Both the position numbers and the translations under genes were made by a program. This document shows, piece by piece, positions 18,366-26,358 of a DNA stretch of 64,000 nt. The notes beneath the pieces were generated by a model, which saw only the letters and a program-made list of their open reading frames with translations, was not told the origin of the DNA and did not search any database. How positions within the stretch are numbered: the stretch's first letter is position 1; the number at the start of each line of letters is the position of its first letter. This DNA comes from Burkholderia aenigmatica (GTDB taxonomy: Bacteria > Pseudomonadota > Gammaproteobacteria > Burkholderiales > Burkholderiaceae): positions 62,001 through 126,000 of the forward strand of contig NZ_CABVQC010000006.1 of NCBI RefSeq assembly GCF_902499175.1. The letters are read 5' to 3'.

Positions 18366-18486
18366 AAACTGTAAGGTCGAACAGTATTGCATCTCGATGG
18401 AAGCATTCAAGAGAAAACCGTTCGCTCGACGAGTTTGGGCTCGTTGGCGACGGTGTCGAAAGAAAAACTGTTAGATCGAACAGTTT
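18366..18486. promoter_or_regulatory. Array of three operator-like palindromes upstream of the XRE gene
   Basis: Sites lie at 18366-18387, 18415-18436 (reverse orientation, degenerate) and 18465-18486. The outer two share ACTGT-N8-ACAGT with nearly the same spacer (AAGGTCGA and TAGATCGA). The middle one matches the third in 17 of 22 positions when reverse-complemented. Centres are 49 and 50 bp apart. The nearest site lies about 40 bp upstream of the XRE start. Such an array in front of a HipB-like gene suggests cooperative autoregulation. Confidence 0.65.
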
Positions 18487-18633
18487 CATTTCCGAATTGC
18501 CGGCAACGTGTACCGACCGTCCCGCGGCCGCAGGGCGCATTCGCGGTTCGTGGTCGTGCCTTCCCTGAAAGCCACGCGCTCCGTCCGGCGCCGCTGCGCG
18601 CGATTCGCCGCCATCGCGGCCCATTCATAAGAC

Positions 18634-18674
18634 GTACAGTTTTCCTGTCGTGCGCGATTCGCGCCGAACTGTAC
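18634..18674. promoter_or_regulatory. Inverted repeat GTACAGTT-N25-AACTGTAC
   Basis: Perfect 8-bp arms at 18634-18641 and 18667-18674 flank a 25-nt spacer, about 260 bp upstream of the MocR-type start. MocR regulators bind paired, widely spaced half-sites, so this is a candidate operator. It shares the ACTGT core with the XRE-side array, so cross-binding by the XRE protein is an alternative. Confidence 0.4.
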
Positions 18675-18933
18675 TCTTGTTCGCGTGATCGATGTGTGTA
18701 CTCGTCGCAAACTGTTCTGCTCTTAAGATTCCATCATCAAGTGCACAGTGCCGCAGATCCAGTCGTACCGGAACGCTGTCGGCGCATCTTCAAGAGAGAG
18801 CCAGTGCGATGGAAAAGGCAAAACCGGAGGGAAAGATCAGGAATCACGACGGCCCGGTCGGCGGGCGAAACACGTGCGTATCGGACGCATGCGGTCGGGC
18901 GACACGGCTGCGCAAGCCGGCGGGAGGCGCGCG

Positions 18934-20358
18934 ATGAAACTCTATGAAAAACTCGCGGACGACATCGAGCGCCTGATCCGCCAGGGCGTGTACCGGCACG
19001 GCGACCGGATTCCGTCGGTGCGGCAGGCCAGCCAGCAGCACCGGATCAGCATCACGACCGTGCTGCATGCGTACCTGCTGCTCGAGAGCCGCGGGCTGCT
19101 GGAAAGCCGGCCGCAGTCGGGCTATTTCGTGAACCTGCGGCGCGACGACAGCCATGCGCCGGTACGCGAGCTGCGGCCGTCGAAACCGATCGCGATCTCG
19201 TCGTCGGTCGACGTGAGCCGGCTCGTGCTGTCGACGCTGCGCTCGATCGGTACCGACGACGCGGTGCCGCTCGGCTCGCCGTATCCGGATCCGAGCCTGT
19301 TCCCGTTCGAGAAGCTGAACCGCTACGCGTATGCGGCCGGCCGCGACAAATCGCTGTGGGGCGTGACGGACGGGCTGCCGCCCGGCCATCCGCGGCTGAT
19401 CCGGCAGATCGCGCGCCGTTACCTGGAAAACGGGATGTCGGTCGACCCGAACGAGATCATCGTGACGGTCGGCGCGACGGAGGCGATCAACCTGTGCCTG
19501 CAGGCCGTTGCGAAGCCCGGTGACACGATCGCGGTGGAATCGCCGACGTTCTACGCGATGCTGCACGCGATCGAGCGGATGGGGATGAAGGCGATCGAGG
19601 TGGCCACGCACCCGGAATACGGGATCGATATCGCGGCGCTGGCCGCGATCGCGAAGTCGCAGCCGATCGCGGCATGCATGGTGATGCCGAACTTCCAGAA
19701 CCCGCTCGGCTTCCAGATGCCCGACGAGCGCAAGCGCGAGCTGGTCGAGTTCGCCACGAAGGCCGGGATGCCGCTGATCGAGAACGGCGTGTACAACGAA
19801 CTGTATTTCGGCGACGCGCATCCGAGTTCGCTGAAGTCCTACGATCGCAGCGGGATCGTGCTGCATTGCTCGTCGTTTTCGAAGAGCCTGACGGCCGCGT
19901 ACCGGATCGGCTGGGCGCTGCCGGGCCGCTATCGCGACCAGGTCGAGAAGCTGAAATTCCTGAACACGCTCGCGACGCCGTCGCTGCCGCAGCTCGCGAT
20001 CGCGGAGTTTCTCGAACGCGACGGCTACGAGCATCACCTGCGGCGTCTGCGCAAGGCGTATGCGCAGCAGGCGAACCTGATGCGCGCGATGGTGTCGCGG
20101 TTCTTTCCGGAGGGCACGCGCATCTCGAGCCCGGCGGGCGGATACGTGCTGTGGGTCGAGCTGCCCGCGCAGGTCGATGCGATGCGGCTGTACCAGCTCG
20201 CGCTGGAGCAGGGGATCACGATCGGGCCCGGCTACATGTTCTCGATCACGGACAGCTACCGGAACTTCATCCGGCTCAACTACAGCAGCCCGTGGTCGCC
20301 GGAGATCGAGCAGGCGGTGATCGCGGTCGGGAAGCTGGCGGCGGCGTGCATGCGGTAG
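18934..20358 (+). CDS. MocR-family PLP-dependent transcriptional regulator (GntR HTH + aminotransferase-like)
   Basis: The protein has 474 aa from the ATG preceded by GGGAGGCGCGCG. A GntR winged helix occupies about residues 1-72 (LADDIERLIRQGVYRHGDRI, SVRQASQQHRISITTVLHAY). A fold-type I aminotransferase domain follows (about 100-470), with the PLP lysine in SSFSKSL (Lys317) and a substrate-carboxylate arginine region near the C-terminus. The longer frame starting at 18748 has a non-conserved, basic extension and was not used. Such regulators sense PLP or amino compounds. The target is unknown, and no pdx or GABA genes lie next to it. Confidence 0.88.
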   Translation: MKLYEKLADDIERLIRQGVYRHGDRIPSVRQASQQHRISITTVLHAYLLLESRGLLESRPQSGYFVNLRRDDSHAPVRELRPSKPIAISSSVDVSRLVLSTLRSIGTDDAVPLGSPYPDPSLFPFEKLNRYAYAAGRDKSLWGVTDGLPPGHPRLIRQIARRYLENGMSVDPNEIIVTVGATEAINLCLQAVAKPGDTIAVESPTFYAMLHAIERMGMKAIEVATHPEYGIDIAALAAIAKSQPIAACMVMPNFQNPLGFQMPDERKRELVEFATKAGMPLIENGVYNELYFGDAHPSSLKSYDRSGIVLHCSSFSKSLTAAYRIGWALPGRYRDQVEKLKFLNTLATPSLPQLAIAEFLERDGYEHHLRRLRKAYAQQANLMRAMVSRFFPEGTRISSPAGGYVLWVELPAQVDAMRLYQLALEQGITIGPGYMFSITDSYRNFIRLNYSSPWSPEIEQAVIAVGKLAAACMR

Positions 20359-20392
20359 ACGGGGGCGGGCGATGCCTGCGCTTCAAAGACGG

Positions 20393-20418
20393 AGCCGGAC
20401 TTGTGCCGGCTTTGTTAT
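20393..20418 (+). terminator. Rho-independent terminator after the MocR-type gene
   Basis: AGCCGG (20393-20398) and CCGGCT (20406-20411) form a 6-bp stem with a 7-nt loop. TTTGTTAT follows. The element starts 35 bp after the stop codon. The sequence directly after it resembles the 5' end of a group II intron (next entry). Confidence 0.6.
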
Positions 20419-20460
20419 GTGCGCCCAGCATGGGCGCACTCCTGCGGGTGCAAGTCCCGC
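20419..20460 (+). mobile_element. Possible group II intron 5' remnant
   Basis: Immediately after the terminator T-run lies GTGCGCCC, starting with the GTGCG used by group II introns. It forms a 9-bp hairpin (20419-20427 with 20431-20439). A second hairpin follows whose loop region reads GGGTGCAAGTCCC (20446-20458), a motif I associate with domain I of bacterial introns. Class C introns are known to insert just after terminators. No intron-encoded protein or 3' end is visible, so at most a fragment remains. A dispersed structured repeat is the alternative. Confidence 0.35.
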
Positions 20461-20546
20461 CATAAGCTTGACGGATGGCCGCGCCGTCCCGGCACACAGG
20501 ACCGAACCGGCTCCCGCCGCGCACGGCCGGCCGGGATATCCGTCGA

Positions 20547-21425
20547 TCAGAGACTGTCCAGGAACGCCTGCGTGACTGCCACCCACGGGCCGTTCCCGTC
20601 GTTATTCGCATCGTATTCGACTGCGGGATTCTGGCCGCCCCAGATGATCAGGCCGGCCGCGGCGGTGCTGCGGATCGTGTTCAACATGCTCTGCCACGTT
20701 GACGCCGGGATCAGCGTCGTGTTCTGGTCGTAGTACTGCGGCCAGATGTACGGAAAGACCGGGTGCGTGCCGGTGCTGCTCTGGCGATCGATCGTTCCGG
20801 TCGTGGCGAGGTCTGCATTGAGCTGTGCGGCCCATGCCGCGCCCGTATACGGCGACGTGCCGTTGGCCTTCACGTATTCGCTCGGGAAGTACGCGGTTCG
20901 GCCGTTGTTGAGATCCATCAACTGCGCGATGTCGCGATAGGCGCTGGCGGAATCCACCGCGCTGATGTTGGCCGCGTTCGCGAGCCCGTACCACCCGAGC
21001 ACGCGATTGGGGCGAATCGCCTGGGTCCATTGTTGAAGTTGCTTGAGGATCGCGAACCGGTTGGCGATCGTCGCCGTGCTGCCGGTCAGGTACAGCTTTT
21101 CGCAGTCGAGCACGAGATAGCCGGCCGAGTCGGCCGGCGTCGGATCGTACGTATTGACCAGCGCCTCCCAGTCGCTTTGCGACGGCAGTTTCACCTTGCC
21201 CGTCGATGCGTCGTACGTGAGCGGCTGGCAGTAGCGGGCCGGGATGAAGTTGGTCTTGATCGAGCCGTGCCCGAGTGAGACATCGGCGTATGCGGTGTTG
21301 TCGAGCACCGTAAACGACGACGCGGCATCGACGTCGCGGGGATGGACGAACGCAAGCGCGATCAGCGCGGCCGTGCCGACGATGGCGGTGCGCGATGCAC
21401 GCGGGCGGAGGGATACGGATGGCAT
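20547..21425 (-). CDS. Secreted protein, possible TIM-barrel glycosidase
   Basis: The protein has 292 aa, starting at the ATG preceded by AGGAGTCGAACC. An N-terminal signal peptide (TAIVGTAALIALAFVHPRDVDA region) targets it out of the cytoplasm. The mature part has strand ends with acidic residues typical of a TIM barrel, notably YLVLDCEKLY with a DxE pair, VLGWYGLAN and FPYIWPQYYD. The C-terminus contains AGLIIWGGQNP. This is reminiscent of lysozyme- or hyaluronidase-like glycosidases, but I cannot assign a GH family. It lies 72 bp downstream of the porin gene and the MurNAc PTS gene on the same strand, so it may release or process wall sugars. Confidence 0.6.
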   Translation of the reverse strand: MPSVSLRPRASRTAIVGTAALIALAFVHPRDVDAASSFTVLDNTAYADVSLGHGSIKTNFIPARYCQPLTYDASTGKVKLPSQSDWEALVNTYDPTPADSAGYLVLDCEKLYLTGSTATIANRFAILKQLQQWTQAIRPNRVLGWYGLANAANISAVDSASAYRDIAQLMDLNNGRTAYFPSEYVKANGTSPYTGAAWAAQLNADLATTGTIDRQSSTGTHPVFPYIWPQYYDQNTTLIPASTWQSMLNTIRSTAAAGLIIWGGQNPAVEYDANNDGNGPWVAVTQAFLDSL

Positions 21426-21497
21426 GGTTCGACTCCTGGTTGGCAAAGTGGAAAGGCGTGGCGGGCGGCGCATGGACTGCGCGCGCCGGCCACGCGG

Positions 21498-22613
21498 CTA
21501 GAACACCGTCTCGATGCCGGCATAGACGCCGGTTTGTCCATGACCCGGTGCGGGGTTCGTGCCCCAGCCGGCGTTCATCGGCCCCAGCCCCGGGCTCTGC
21601 GGATTGACGCCGAAATTGGCGTTGGCACTGTTGAACACGTGCGCGGCCATGCTGTACAGGAAGGTCCGCTTCGACAGGTCGTACATGCAGCCGACGCCGA
21701 CCATCGTCACGCGCGATTCGCCGTCGTGATCGGCGGTCCACTTGCCGGGGCCGACCTTCATCGTGTAGGCCGCACCCTGCAGGTGGAGGAAGGGGTTCAC
21801 GTCGTATGTGAGGCCGGCCCACCAGAGGTCGGCGCGGTCGGACAGCCCCGCCGGCGTATCGGGCGCGGAGTAGTGCGTGTAGGCGGCCTGCACGCGAAAC
21901 GGGCCGAACCGGTCGCGCACGCCGACGAACAGCTCGCGCGAATAGCTGAACAGGTTGTTCTCGATGCCCTGCGCGTTGCGGATCTCGTCCCAGACCACCC
22001 GCACCTGGAAATCGCCGTGCGTGTAGGCGCCGCTGAAGCCGTCCGCGCGCCCGGCCTTGCCCGCATTGCCCGGATCGCCCGCGTTGAAGTTCGTCGGGCT
22101 GTTGCCCAGGTTCAGCTCCGCGTCGAACGAGAAGCCGTGCAGATCGGGCGACAGGTAGCGGATGCCGTTGGAGAGGCGGGAGCCGTTCCGGTACGCGACG
22201 AACGATTGCGCGCCGAAGTTTTCTTCGAGCAACGGGTCGTATTCCCATACGTAGTTGTTGAGCATGGGCCCCTGGCCGAACCGGATCGTGCCGTAGGTGT
22301 CGTTCTTCAGCCCGACCCAGGCCGCGCGCTGGAAGATCAGCCCGGCGACGAGCGAGCCGGTCGGCGTGAACGCCGACTCGAGCCAGAACAGCGCGTGATT
22401 GCCGTTTCCCAGGTCTTCCGTACCCTTCAGGCCGATGATGTTGACGCCCCAGTCGCTGCCTTGCGACCAGCGGGACGCGGGCCCGTGCGGTGTCTGCACG
22501 CCGCTCGTGTACTGGACGTCGCCGCCGAGGCGTCCCCACAGCAGGACGTTCGATTGCGCATGCGCGAGGGTCGTCACGAGGCACGCGACCGCGAAGGCGA
22601 TTCCGCTTTTCAT
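21498..22613 (-). CDS. Outer-membrane porin (Burkholderia OmpC-like)
   Basis: The 371-aa protein begins with a signal peptide (MKSGIAFAVACLVTTLAHA) followed directly by the first strand (QSNVLLWGRLGGDVQYT). It contains NIIGLKGTEDLGNGNHALFWLES, the typical strand 2-3 region of Gram-negative porins, and ends in a terminal Phe (GIETVF) needed for outer-membrane assembly. It lies 86 bp downstream of murP on the same strand, with the secreted glycosidase-like gene following. It probably admits the sugar or muropeptide taken up by MurP, which is inferred from context. Confidence 0.88.
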   Translation of the reverse strand: MKSGIAFAVACLVTTLAHAQSNVLLWGRLGGDVQYTSGVQTPHGPASRWSQGSDWGVNIIGLKGTEDLGNGNHALFWLESAFTPTGSLVAGLIFQRAAWVGLKNDTYGTIRFGQGPMLNNYVWEYDPLLEENFGAQSFVAYRNGSRLSNGIRYLSPDLHGFSFDAELNLGNSPTNFNAGDPGNAGKAGRADGFSGAYTHGDFQVRVVWDEIRNAQGIENNLFSYSRELFVGVRDRFGPFRVQAAYTHYSAPDTPAGLSDRADLWWAGLTYDVNPFLHLQGAAYTMKVGPGKWTADHDGESRVTMVGVGCMYDLSKRTFLYSMAAHVFNSANANFGVNPQSPGLGPMNAGWGTNPAPGHGQTGVYAGIETVF

Positions 22614-22699
22614 TTATTTAGCTATCCATATTGAACAGAGCGATAAAGAGACGGCTGCCCCCCGGCACGACCGCCTTTCCGCCATGCCGCCGGGTGCGC

Positions 22700-24211
22700 T
22701 CAGCGCGGCTGTTGCACCGGCAGCGGCCCGTCGGCGCGCGGTTCCGCGCGGTGCGAAGCGGGGCGAACGAACTGCCGGCGCTGATCCTGCGTCAGCCCGA
22801 AGCACCACGTGAGCACGAAGGCCGATGCATAGGCCGTCGCCGTCGCGAGGCAGTAGACCGCGATGCTGCTGCCCAGCCCCATCGGCCCCGTGACGAGCGG
22901 GATCAGCATCAGGTTGGCGGGGCCGATCGTGGTCGCGCCCACGAAATCGCCGTGGCTCGCGAAGTACCCGAGCACGAGCGCGCCGATGCCGCCGCCGATC
23001 GACGACGTGACGAGCGGGCGCCCGAGCGGCAGCGTGACGCTGTACAGCAGCGGTTCGGAGACGCCCAGCATGCAGGTCGGCAGCGTGTCGCGGATCCGCT
23101 GCTTCAGGCCCGCGTCGTTCACGCGGAAATAGAGCGCGAAGGCCGCACCGGCCTGCCCGCAGCCGGACATCGCGAGGATCGGGAACAGCGCGGTGAAGCC
23201 GTATTGCGCGATGAGCTGCGCATGAATCGGGATCAGCGCCTGATGCAGCCCGAACATCAGGAGGCCCACGAACGACGCGGCGAGGACGAACGCGGCCGGC
23301 ATGCCGCCGACATTCAGCAGGAGCGTGGTGAGCTTGCTGACGCCGTTCGTCAGCACGTCGGCCACCGGCATCAGCACGAACAGCGTCGCGACGCCCGCGA
23401 CGAGCAGCGACACCGTCGGCGTCACCAGCGTCTCGATCGCAGACGGCACACGCGTGCGCAGCTTGCGCTCGACCAGTGCGACCAGCACGCCGGCCAGTAG
23501 CGCGCCCATCAGCCCGCCCTGGCCGGGCCGCAGCACGATCTCGCCGAGCAGCGGCAACGTGAACGCGGGAAGCTTGGCCAGCGCCGGGACGATCATCACG
23601 CTGGCGGCGGCGCCCCCGAGGCTCGGCGTGCCGTCGAATTCGCGCGCCGCATTCATGCCGACCTGGATGACCAGGAACGCGAAGAACGCCGTGCCGATCG
23701 TCGAGGCGACGGTCGCGAGAAAGGTCAAGTCGCTCGCGCTGTCGGGCGGCGAATGCCGAGCCCAGAGCAGCAGCAGGCCGCCGAGCGCATTGATCAGCCC
23801 CGCGCCGACCAGCGCGGGAATCAGCGGTGTGAAGATCGCGGCGATGCGGCGCAGGAAGCCACGCACCGCGCGGTTGCCGCGCTTGGCGGGCGCGGCCTGC
23901 GTCGCAGCCGGCGCATCGTCCTGCGCGCGTGCGTCGCTGGCATCGGGATCGCTCGATGCCTGTGCGAACGCGCTCCATACCTGCTTGACCGCGCCGGGGC
24001 CGATCACCACCTGCAGCGGATTGCCGGTCACCACGCCCAGCACGCCGGGCAGTTGCCGCAGCGCGGCCGGATCGGCGAGCGCGGGATCGACGAGATTGAC
24101 GCGCAGTCGCGTCATGCAATGCGTGTGATTGCGCACGTTCCGCGCGCCGCCGATCGCAACGAGAATCGCGCGGGCCAGTGTCCCGAACCGCTCTGTCGTG
24201 TCCGCCGCCAT
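22700..24211 (-). CDS. murP: PTS EIIBC component, N-acetylmuramic acid type
   Basis: The protein has 503 aa. The EIIB domain comes first (about residues 8-90), with the phosphocysteine in NHTHCMTRLRV (Cys32) and the GVLGVVTGNPLQVVIGPG strand pattern. A Pro/Ala linker follows, then a multi-span EIIC domain with GVSEPLLYSVTLPLG, the conserved substrate-site motif of the glucose superfamily. There is no EIIA domain, as in E. coli MurP, which borrows EIIA-Glc. The start MAADTT is preceded by GGAGCAAGC. It is divergent from murQ, which supports MurNAc as the substrate. A related amino-sugar or beta-glucoside cannot be excluded from sequence alone. Confidence 0.85.
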   Translation of the reverse strand: MAADTTERFGTLARAILVAIGGARNVRNHTHCMTRLRVNLVDPALADPAALRQLPGVLGVVTGNPLQVVIGPGAVKQVWSAFAQASSDPDASDARAQDDAPAATQAAPAKRGNRAVRGFLRRIAAIFTPLIPALVGAGLINALGGLLLLWARHSPPDSASDLTFLATVASTIGTAFFAFLVIQVGMNAAREFDGTPSLGGAAASVMIVPALAKLPAFTLPLLGEIVLRPGQGGLMGALLAGVLVALVERKLRTRVPSAIETLVTPTVSLLVAGVATLFVLMPVADVLTNGVSKLTTLLLNVGGMPAAFVLAASFVGLLMFGLHQALIPIHAQLIAQYGFTALFPILAMSGCGQAGAAFALYFRVNDAGLKQRIRDTLPTCMLGVSEPLLYSVTLPLGRPLVTSSIGGGIGALVLGYFASHGDFVGATTIGPANLMLIPLVTGPMGLGSSIAVYCLATATAYASAFVLTWCFGLTQDQRRQFVRPASHRAEPRADGPLPVQQPR

Positions 24212-24564
24212 GCTTGCTCCTGTGAAATACCGAACCGCCCCGGTCCCGAGGCGGATACGTTGAACTGTCGATGGATTGGAACGTACCAATTCATATAATG
24301 GTTGGCAATAGGTAGTTTTTTAGAAGTTGTCCAGGGATCGGATGGATAGCTTTTCAGTTCCGGAGATAACAGGGGCAGAGTTGCGTCATGACGCGTTATT
24401 TCATTGGAATGTGCTTGTTATCAATGGCTTGCCGGTGATCTGTTGCGGGTGGCGGCGAAGTTGGCGGCTTCCTTGATGCGACATCCGATGAATCGGTGAT
24501 TTACAACCAATGCCATACCAATTATGATCGAACCCACTTCTCACCCAACCTGTGGAGTGCCCCC
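24212..24564. other. 353-bp divergent murP/murQ control region
   Basis: No gene is supported here. The region is AT-richer than its surroundings and carries a near-palindrome at 24275-24290 and a related pair of half-sites around 24505-24522 (separate entry). No convincing -35/-10 pair could be fixed by eye for either direction. Confidence 0.6.
24275..24290. promoter_or_regulatory. Candidate GntR/UTRA operator in the murP promoter region
   Basis: ATTGGAACGTACCAAT is a 16-bp palindrome with one mismatched pair, 64 bp upstream of the murP start. The half-site ACCAAT recurs near murQ as CCAATGCCATACCAAT (24507-24522). Operators of amino-sugar GntR/UTRA regulators have TGGT...ACCA symmetry, so the regulator at 25516-26322 is the likely binder. 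Confidence 0.5.
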
Positions 24565-25461
24565 ATGCCGCTGGACCGTTTGATCACCGAGCAGCCCAAC
24601 GTCTTCAGCGCCAACCTCGATCAGCTCAGCATCGAAGAAGGCGTGGCGTTGATGAATCGCGAGGATGCGTTCATCGCGCCGTGCGTGGCGCGCGCGTTGC
24701 CGTCCATCGCGGCGGGGGTGCGGGCGGTCGCGCAGGCACTCCGCGCGGGCGGCCGGCTGGTCTATATCGGTGCCGGCAACAGTGGGCGGATCGGCTATCT
24801 CGATGCGCTGGAATGCCAGCCGACCTTCGGCATGTCGCCGCAGGAAGTCGTGGGCATCGTCGCGGGCGGCTTCGTCGGGGTGTCCGAGGGCATCGAGGAT
24901 TCCGCGGAAAGAGGGCAGGCGGACCTGGAGGGCATCGCGCTGCGGCGCGAGGACGTCGTGGTCGGGCTGAGCGCGAGCGGCCGCACGCCCTATGTGATCG
25001 GCGCGCTTCGCCATGCGCGGCAGATCGGCTGCCGTACGGTCTCGGTGGCCTGCAATGGCGGGAGCGAGGTCGGCGCGGTGGCCGATATCGCGATCGAAGT
25101 GGACTGCGGCCCGGAGATCCTGGCCGGGTCCACGCGCCTGAAGGCCGGGACCGTCCAGAAGATGGTCTGTAACATGCTGTCGACGCTGTCGATGGTCGCG
25201 CTCGGCAAGACCTATGGCAATCTGATGGTCGACCTGCAGGTGCACAATCACAAGCTGCAGTTGCGGGCGCAATCGATCGTCGCGCAAGCGGCGGGTGTCG
25301 CGCCGGACGTCGCGGCGCGCACGCTGGCGGAAGCGGGCAACCGCCCGCGGATCGCGATACTGATGCTGTTGGCCGGTTTGAGCTGCAGCGAAGCCGAGGC
25401 GTTGTCCGTCGAGCATGGCGGATCGATTCATCACGCGCTGCAGTCGCGCAAGCCGTCCTGA
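24565..25461 (+). CDS. murQ: N-acetylmuramic acid 6-phosphate etherase
   Basis: A 298-aa SIS-domain protein. It carries the family signature GAGNSGRIGYLDALECQPT, including the catalytic glutamate in LEC, then GLSASGRTPYVIGAL for phosphosugar binding and GPEILAGSTRLKAGTVQKM. These match MurQ closely. The enzyme removes D-lactate from MurNAc-6-phosphate to give GlcNAc-6-phosphate in the cytoplasm. The start MPLDRLITEQPN was chosen over an upstream in-frame ATG (24496) because family members begin here. It is divergent from the EIIBC gene that would supply MurNAc-6-P and is followed by its probable regulator. Confidence 0.95.
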   Translation: MPLDRLITEQPNVFSANLDQLSIEEGVALMNREDAFIAPCVARALPSIAAGVRAVAQALRAGGRLVYIGAGNSGRIGYLDALECQPTFGMSPQEVVGIVAGGFVGVSEGIEDSAERGQADLEGIALRREDVVVGLSASGRTPYVIGALRHARQIGCRTVSVACNGGSEVGAVADIAIEVDCGPEILAGSTRLKAGTVQKMVCNMLSTLSMVALGKTYGNLMVDLQVHNHKLQLRAQSIVAQAAGVAPDVAARTLAEAGNRPRIAILMLLAGLSCSEAEALSVEHGGSIHHALQSRKPS

Positions 25462-25515
25462 TGCCGTGCATCGCACCGTGTCGCCTGTTCAATCCTGACC
25501 ATTTCTAGTGTATCG

Positions 25516-26322
25516 ATGACGGAACGCCGCCTGGATGACCTTCTTTCGCCCGACTCGCAACCCGACGCGCACCTGTTCGGCGCGTTGCAGGTCGCCGAGT
25601 TGCATGCGCCGTCGTCGAGCGGCGCGAGAATGCCGATCGCGTCGCGACTCGCGCGGATGCTGCGCGCGCTGATCGTCGACGGCACGATGAAGACCGGGGA
25701 GAGCTTTCCGCCGGAGCGGGAACTGGCCGCCCAGTTGCAGGTGTCGCGCGACACCGTGCGACGCGCGATCGAGGAGCTGATCCGCCAGGGGCTCGTCGAG
25801 GCGCGGCAGGGCGCGGGGACGTTCGTCTCCGCGCGCGTCGAGCAACCGTTGACCGAGATCACCAGTTTCTCGGACGACATGCTCCGTCGCGGCTTCCGTC
25901 CGGGATCGCACTGGGTCAAGCGCGAATTGCGCCGCCCGACACCGGAGGAATCGCTCGCGCTGGGGCTCGCGCCGGATTCGGTCGTCATGCATCTGGAGCG
26001 CGTCAGAACGGCGGATGACGTGCCGATGGCCGTCGAGCGCGCGGTGCTGGCCGCCGATCTGCTCGGCGGCAACCTGGAATTCGGCGATTCACTTTACGGG
26101 GCGTTGAATGCCGCCGGCATTTGCCCGGTCAAGGCGCTCCAGCGGCTGCGTGCGGAGCTGGCATCCGGGCTGGATGCCGAGTTGCTCGGCATTCGCCGCG
26201 GCGATCCGGTGCTGCATATCGAGCGCCGGTCGTTTTCGGTCGAGGGGCGGCCGCTCGAACTGACGCGATCGTTCTACCGTGGCGATCGTTACGACTACCT
26301 CGCCGTGATGGGAAAGGCGTGA
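25516..26322 (+). CDS. GntR-family regulator with UTRA domain, probable regulator of the MurNAc locus
   Basis: The protein has 268 aa. A winged helix lies at about residues 38-108 (SFPPERELAAQLQVSRDTV, then AIEELIRQGLVEARQGAGTF). A UTRA ligand domain follows (about 130-262) with LGLAPDSVVMHLERVRTADD and the strand VLHIERRSFS. This is the NagR/DasR-type layout, which senses phosphorylated amino sugars. The roughly 37-residue N-terminal extension before the HTH is unusual, so a start further in is possible. No good ribosome site precedes the ATG. It lies 54 bp after murQ and probably forms an operon with it. Confidence 0.85.
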   Translation: MTERRLDDLLSPDSQPDAHLFGALQVAELHAPSSSGARMPIASRLARMLRALIVDGTMKTGESFPPERELAAQLQVSRDTVRRAIEELIRQGLVEARQGAGTFVSARVEQPLTEITSFSDDMLRRGFRPGSHWVKRELRRPTPEESLALGLAPDSVVMHLERVRTADDVPMAVERAVLAADLLGGNLEFGDSLYGALNAAGICPVKALQRLRAELASGLDAELLGIRRGDPVLHIERRSFSVEGRPLELTRSFYRGDRYDYLAVMGKA

Positions 26323-26358
26323 TTGCCTGAGCGGTCGATCCGGTTTCCCGCTCCCCGG

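Larger units (their letters stand above)
18328..18933. other. 606-bp divergent control region between the XRE and MocR-type genes
   Basis: No supported gene lies here. The XRE-proximal part holds the three palindromes (18366-18486). The MocR-proximal part holds the GTACAGTT/AACTGTAC inverted repeat (18634-18674) and a further AAACTGTTC at 18709-18717. The half-site ACTGT recurs in both parts. ORFs that cross the region depend on upstream extensions of the MocR frame without ribosome sites. Confidence 0.6.

Noticed and set aside
20602..22584. 660-codon frame across the porin and secreted-protein genes
   Set aside because: Out-of-frame shadow crossing two well-supported genes.
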